Shown: positions 60,459 to 64,000 of the stretch, piece by piece
Position numbering within the stretch: the stretch's first letter is position 1
How the letters are laid out: every line of letters begins with the position of its first letter
DNA from: Candidatus Leptovillus gracilis
GTDB taxonomy: Bacteria > Chloroflexota > Anaerolineae > Promineifilales > Promineifilaceae
DNA: 64,000 nucleotides
Assembly (NCBI GenBank): GCA_016716065.1
Contig: JADJXA010000001.1
Coordinates: 682,001-746,000 of the forward strand
Reading direction: 5' to 3'
Notes under the pieces: generated by a model
What the model was told of the DNA's origin: nothing
The model's input: only the letters and a program-made list of their open reading frames with translations
The model's database searches: none
Translations under genes and position numbers: made by a program

Positions 60459-61205
60459 ATGGACTATGATCATTTTCCGGCTGAATTAATTGCTCGGCTG
60501 CGTGGGGCGCAGCGGGTGACGGTGTTGACCGGGGCAGGCATTTCCGCCGAGAGCGGTGTGCCCACGTTCAGGCAAGCGCAGACAGGGTTGTGGGCGCAGT
60601 ATGACCCACAGGAATTGGCAACGCCGGCTGCTTTCCGGCGCGATCCACGTTTGGTGTGGGAGTGGTACGCCTGGCGGCGCGAATTGGTGGCCCAGGCGCA
60701 GCCCAACCCCGGCCACCTGGCGCTGGTGACGATGGCACAGTTGGTCCCGCAGTTTGCGCTGATCACCCAAAATGTGGATGGCTTGCACGGCCGCGCCGGC
60801 AGCCAGCAGGTGATTGAACTGCATGGCAATATCACCCGCAGCAAATGTTTTGCCGACGGCCGTCTTATCCCCACCTGGCCGCCCACCAACGACATTCCAC
60901 CCCGCTGCCCCCACTGTGGCAGCTACTTGCGGCCCGACGTAGTCTGGTTTGGCGAAGATTTGCCTTATGCGGCCCTGGCAACGGCCGTCAGCGCCGCCCG
61001 CGCCTGTGAGGTTTTTCTCTCTGTTGGTACATCAGCTATGGTTCAGCCGGCCGCCTCGCTGCCGCTGGAAGCGCTGCAAAGCGGCGCGACCATCATCGAG
61101 ATCAACCCCCAGCCCACACCCCTCAGCCCCTATGCCACCTTTGTCCTCACAGGTCTGTCCGGCGAAATCCTGCCCCAACTGGTACAGGCGACCTGGCCAG
61201 AATAG
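60459..61205 (+). CDS. cobB: NAD-dependent protein deacylase (SIR2/CobB type)
   Basis: A 248-residue sirtuin. VLTGAGISAESGVPTFR, TQNVDGLHGRAG and the catalytic His in VIELHGNI are present. The Tyr-x-x-Arg of WYAWRR matches class III sirtuins that also remove succinyl or malonyl groups. The zinc site shows only three Cys residues (SKCFAD, then RCPHCG); the usual fourth position is Asp, a layout also recalled from some CobB proteins. It acts on protein lysines in the cytoplasm. Confidence 0.92.
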   Translation: MDYDHFPAELIARLRGAQRVTVLTGAGISAESGVPTFRQAQTGLWAQYDPQELATPAAFRRDPRLVWEWYAWRRELVAQAQPNPGHLALVTMAQLVPQFALITQNVDGLHGRAGSQQVIELHGNITRSKCFADGRLIPTWPPTNDIPPRCPHCGSYLRPDVVWFGEDLPYAALATAVSAARACEVFLSVGTSAMVQPAASLPLEALQSGATIIEINPQPTPLSPYATFVLTGLSGEILPQLVQATWPE

Positions 61206-61206
61206 C

Positions 61207-61241
61207 TGAACACCCAACACTGAATACTGAACACTGAACAC
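61207..61241. repeat. Heptad short tandem repeat between the sirtuin and sortase genes
   Basis: Five 7-bp units: tgaacac, ccaacac, tgaatac, tgaacac, tgaacac, starting one base after the sirtuin stop. Confidence 0.92.
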
Positions 61242-61291
61242 CACACGCTCCCAATCTTTACATAAGCGTATCTCTCGTTTATACTACGGGC

Positions 61292-62100
61292 ATGTCTGGG
61301 CAAACATCTCATCCTAAAAACGAAGTGCGCGTACCTCTAAGCGTTGTCTTAATCAGCCTTGGTCTGGTCATTGTGGCGGCGGTTACGGCCGTGTGGCTTC
61401 TCATCCCTGCCAGCATCCCCAGGCCCGTTTACGCGGCCATCAACAACCTGCTGCCACCAGAACTGATGATCCCTACCCCGGCAGCGGTAGCGGTGCTGCC
61501 AACGGCCGTGCCCCCTTCCGATACAGCGACCTCCCTGCTGCCTGAAACCACCCAGGAAATGTCTGGCAGCAATAACGGCAGCGTCATGACCCTGGCCGAA
61601 GCGCTGGAACAGGGGCCGCGTCCCGGCAAACCGGTACGCATCGTCATCCCTGACATTGACCTGGATGCGCCGGTGGAAGAGATTGGGGTAACGGCCGTAC
61701 AAAGCGGCGGCCAAACCTACTACCAATGGCTCGTGCCCGACGCCTTCATCGCCGGTTGGCACGACAACAGCGCCCTGCTTGGTCAGCCCGGCAATACCGT
61801 GCTGAACGGGCATCACAACGTCTACGGCGAAGTGTTCCGCGACGTGATAGACCTGGACAAAGGGACGAGATCATCCTCTACGACGCCGATCAAACCTACA
61901 CCTATCAGGTTACGGACATACAAATCTTGCTAGAACGTGGCCAGCCGCTGGCGGTACGCCTGGAAAACGCCCAATGGATCGCCCCTACGGAAGACGAGCG
62001 CATCACCATCGTCACCTGCTGGCCCTATACCGACAACTCTCACCGCCTGGTAGTTGTCGCCAAACCGATGGCGACAGCCAAAGTGTCTGGAAACCCATAA
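61292..62100 (+). pseudogene. Sortase, interrupted by a one-base frameshift (possibly an assembly error)
   Basis: The first frame gives an N-terminal transmembrane helix (about 15-38), a Pro/Thr linker and the start of the sortase domain (VRIVIPDIDLDAPVEEIGV, WLVPDAFIAGWH) with the catalytic His in LNGHHNVYGEVF. At 61862-61864 (ggg) one G seems lost. The +1 frame then continues DEIILYDADQTYTYQVTDI to the catalytic Cys in ITIVTCWPYTD and the Arg in SHRLVVVAKP, ending at 62100. With the base restored it would be a complete sortase of about 269 residues. The next gene encodes an exported protein with an LPESG tail, its likely substrate. Confidence 0.85.
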
Positions 62101-62173
62101 TGATCATTAGACCTTAACCTGGACAAGCCAGAACCAAAAAGGGTTATCAAAGATTACGCGGATTGCCGACAAA

Positions 62174-62200
62174 AATCTGCGTAATCTGCGCAATCTTTGA
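62174..62200. repeat. 9-bp tandem repeat (aatctgcgt family)
   Basis: aatctgcgt, aatctgcgc, aatctttga; the same unit is found at 32062-32088. It lies between the sortase and LPESG protein genes. Confidence 0.85.
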
Positions 62201-62293
62201 CGATATTCTTGTTCGCTGTACAAACAGCTGGCTCGTAAGGTACTAAAGGTTACAAAAACTTCATGGTCTTCATTAAAAAACAAGGAGGTTCGG

Positions 62294-62869
62294 ATGAAAA
62301 AAGTTTGGACAATTGGTGTGGCGCTGCTTCTTTTCCTGGTAATAGGCGTCAGCATGGTCAGTGCGCAAGAGAATGGTTCTGTGCGGGGGTCTGTTTACCA
62401 GGACGTGAATGGGGATGGCAAATGCGTCAATACTGGCGTGCCCGGCGAGGTTCCGGTGGCCGGGGTGAATTTGGAATTTATGAACACCGGCAATGATTGG
62501 AAAGTCACGCTGTACAGCGGCGACAATGGCACATATGGCCTGGTGGCCGCCGGATTTGGCTATTGGCGCGTCACCGCCCAGCCTAATTCGGAGTGGTACG
62601 TTACTTCCACCAACCCGGTCTATGCAGCGATTGACAAAGATAAACCACTGGCTCTGAATGTGGACTTCTGTGTCGCGCGTCTGTATTCCCCCATCATCCC
62701 GGTTTACCCCATTTATCCGGGGCTGCCACTGCCGCCGGTGCTGCCGGAATCGGGCGCTGCGGCGAATTCTGGCAGTGGGGCAATGGGCACGGCCGTTTTT
62801 GCCTTCATCGGTCTTGGTCTTGTCGCCGCCGGCATTGGCCTGGAATGGCAGCGCCGCCGCACTGCCTGA
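62294..62869 (+). CDS. Exported protein with SdrD-B-like repeat domain and LPESG sorting signal
   Basis: A 191-residue protein. Signal peptide at 1-24 (ending MVSAQ), then a Cna-B/SdrD-B-like beta domain (GSVRGSVYQDVNGDGKCVN, VAGVNLEFMNTGNDW, NGTYGLVAAGFGYWRVTA), a Tyr/Pro-rich stretch (about 130-148), and a C-terminal LPESG (150-154), a hydrophobic helix and the tail QRRRTA. This is the three-part signal for covalent anchoring by a sortase, and a sortase gene lies directly upstream. A very strong ribosome site (AAGGAGG, 62282-62288) suggests high expression. It may be a surface or sheath protein. Confidence 0.82.
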   Translation: MKKVWTIGVALLLFLVIGVSMVSAQENGSVRGSVYQDVNGDGKCVNTGVPGEVPVAGVNLEFMNTGNDWKVTLYSGDNGTYGLVAAGFGYWRVTAQPNSEWYVTSTNPVYAAIDKDKPLALNVDFCVARLYSPIIPVYPIYPGLPLPPVLPESGAAANSGSGAMGTAVFAFIGLGLVAAGIGLEWQRRRTA

Positions 62870-62876
62870 CAAACTG

Positions 62877-62907
62877 AGGGCGGGGCGACCCAAACGCGCC
62901 CCGCCCT
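62877..62907. terminator. GC-rich hairpin between convergent genes
   Basis: agggcggggcg pairs with cgccccgccct (62897-62907) around a 9-base loop, 7 bases after the LPESG protein stop. Only a short T stretch follows. The opposite gene ends 3 bases later, so the hairpin probably serves both. Confidence 0.7.
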
Positions 62908-62909
62908 TA

Positions 62910-63929
62910 TCACGACGGCTTCAACAATACTTTACCGACATTCTTGCGATCCTGAAGATAATGATGGGCAGCGGCCACATCGTCAAAACGATACGTTTTG
63001 TCTATGTGCGGCCGAAACAGCGCCTCATCATACCAGGACACAATCTGCCGCATCCAGCCGCGCAGCAAATCCGCGTGGTCCCACATGTGCCCCAGGTTCA
63101 CGCCCAACACCGCCTTGTTATCGCGCATCAGCGAAAACGGCGTATATATGGGGACCTGCACCATCGTCTTAAACATCTCCCACCGCGAGCGCCGTTTGCC
63201 ATTGGCAATAGCGCTGACGCCCAAATGAACCAACCGACCGGTAGGCATCAGCAGGCGATAATTCTTTTGCCAATGTTTTCCGCCCAAGGGGTCTAAGACA
63301 ATGTGCAGCCCTTTGCCGGCCGTCAGGTCATTGATCACCCGTTCATAATCCATATTGCGGTAATCAATGGCGTGGTCCAGGCCGCGCGCCCGCAAAAACT
63401 CGTGTTTCTCCGGCGACGCCGTGCCAAACGTTTCCGCGCCGATGATGCGGCATATGTCCAACGCCGCCACCCCCACACCGCCGGCCGCGCCATGAATCAA
63501 CACCTTATCGCCAGGATGCAGCGAACCCATGACCATCAACATCTGGTAAGCCGTGAGGTAGTTCACCGGAATGGCTGCGCCATCTTCCACCGGCATCCAC
63601 TCTAACCGTTTGAACACCTGCTTGTAGGGCACACAAACCACGTCGCTGTAACCACCAAAGCGCGTCAGGGCCATTGCGCCATCCCCTTCTTTGAGATTGG
63701 GCACACCCTGGCCAATCACGTCTACAACCCCGGCTACTTCATAACCTGGCACATAAGGCAGCCTGGGAGCATCCGGGTAAACGCCCATCCGCCCTAAAAT
63801 ATCGGCAAAATTGACGCCGACAGCCTGCACACGCAGCCGCACTTCACCAGTACGCGGGATGGGGTCTGGCGCGTCTTGCAGCTTGAGAACTTCCGGCGGC
63901 CCGGCTTTGCTAATCCAGATTTGTTTCAT
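62910..63929 (-). CDS. Zinc-independent quinone oxidoreductase/VAT-1-like dehydrogenase
   Basis: A 339-residue medium-chain oxidoreductase without structural zinc Cys residues. AVGVNFADILGRMGVYPDAP, YVPGYEVAGVVDVIG and the cofactor motif VLIHGAAGGVGVAALDICR are diagnostic of the quinone oxidoreductase (QOR) branch. It probably reduces quinones or enones with NADPH. The start is preceded by a plain leader that runs to the window edge. Confidence 0.9.
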   Translation of the reverse strand: MKQIWISKAGPPEVLKLQDAPDPIPRTGEVRLRVQAVGVNFADILGRMGVYPDAPRLPYVPGYEVAGVVDVIGQGVPNLKEGDGAMALTRFGGYSDVVCVPYKQVFKRLEWMPVEDGAAIPVNYLTAYQMLMVMGSLHPGDKVLIHGAAGGVGVAALDICRIIGAETFGTASPEKHEFLRARGLDHAIDYRNMDYERVINDLTAGKGLHIVLDPLGGKHWQKNYRLLMPTGRLVHLGVSAIANGKRRSRWEMFKTMVQVPIYTPFSLMRDNKAVLGVNLGHMWDHADLLRGWMRQIVSWYDEALFRPHIDKTYRFDDVAAAHHYLQDRKNVGKVLLKPS

Positions 63930-64000
63930 GCTTAGTTCCAGGGTAGCTTTGGTGATGGCGAGTATAACGGCAACGGCCGTACTTAGCCAAACCGGTGATC

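Noticed and set aside
60459..61205. Loss of a zinc-site Cys in the sirtuin as evidence of inactivity
   Set aside because: All NAD and catalytic motifs are intact, and incomplete Cys pairs occur in active CobB-type sirtuins.
1..64000. tRNA, rRNA, riboswitch, prophage or transposase genes
   Set aside because: No T-loop or rRNA-like stretch, no transposase or integrase motif and no riboswitch core was recognised in the gaps; weak candidates could have been missed by eye.

Overview
The window reads as a chromosomal segment of a moderately GC-rich bacterium, most likely a member of the Chloroflexota (Anaerolineae, Ardenticatenia or Caldilineae type). This is inferred from gene content and style: many lipoproteins with Thr/Pro-rich linkers, a VanW-domain protein, LCP and LysM/M23 wall proteins, a sortase with an LPxTG-like substrate, WYL and GAF/histidine-kinase regulators, and no outer-membrane assembly genes. 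No rRNA, tRNA, phage, transposase or CRISPR array was recognised. About 60 protein-coding genes fill the window, with short gaps that often hold small repeats.

Layout. 1-3.6 kb: the end of an ADP-ribosylglycohydrolase, two exported proteins of unknown function and a FAD oxidoreductase. 3.7-7.5 kb: a methyltransferase and a Zn/Mn ABC uptake operon whose binding protein carries a His/Asp repeat, with a candidate metal-regulator operator. 7.9-14 kb: dTDP-glucose dehydratase, HD hydrolase, VanW-type protein, DinB-like protein and an LCP protein. 14-19.1 kb: a lipoprotein joining a solute-binding domain to a VWA domain, a solute-binding protein ending in an OmpA-like domain, and an arginine-decarboxylase-like enzyme. 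19.2-22.7 kb: a three-gene two-component operon. 23-36.4 kb: accessory metabolism and regulation (WYL regulator, YdcF, aldo/keto reductase, YbaK, MFS exporter, PAF-acetylhydrolase-like hydrolase, patatin, zinc dehydrogenase, TPR, lytic transglycosylase, uridine-kinase-like protein). 36.4-39.9 kb: sdhCDAB. 40.3-43.2 kb: yebC-ruvC-ruvA followed by a HAM1-type NTP pyrophosphatase with an extra C-terminal module. 43.2-47.3 kb: surface-polysaccharide or glycolipid genes, including a frameshifted UDP-glucose dehydrogenase. 47.4-56.1 kb: core genes (M23 peptidase, rho, fbp, then cdsA, uppS, frr, pyrH, tsf, rpsB in the classic order, all on the minus strand). 56.3-64 kb: an ABC-2 exporter with a YhfC-type membrane protease, MgtE, a sirtuin, a frameshifted sortase with an LPESG-tailed exported protein, and a quinone oxidoreductase.

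Sequence-scale features not explained by the genes: (1) the palindrome ACGGCCGT, usually within AACGGCCGT, recurs every few hundred bases in genes and gaps alike, resembling the HIP1 octamer of cyanobacteria. (2) Many intergenic gaps hold degenerate short tandem repeats with a strict 7-bp period but different unit sequences, like the STRRs of heterocystous cyanobacteria. (3) A family of about 92-bp intergenic elements is centred on a perfect 15-bp hairpin. (4) Two genes, ugd and the sortase, are each broken by the apparent loss of one G in a short G run, with the downstream reading frame intact.

The strongest candidates for new biology are the HAM1 fusion beside the ruv genes, the paired solute-binding/VWA and solute-binding/OmpA proteins, and the sortase/LPESG pair.
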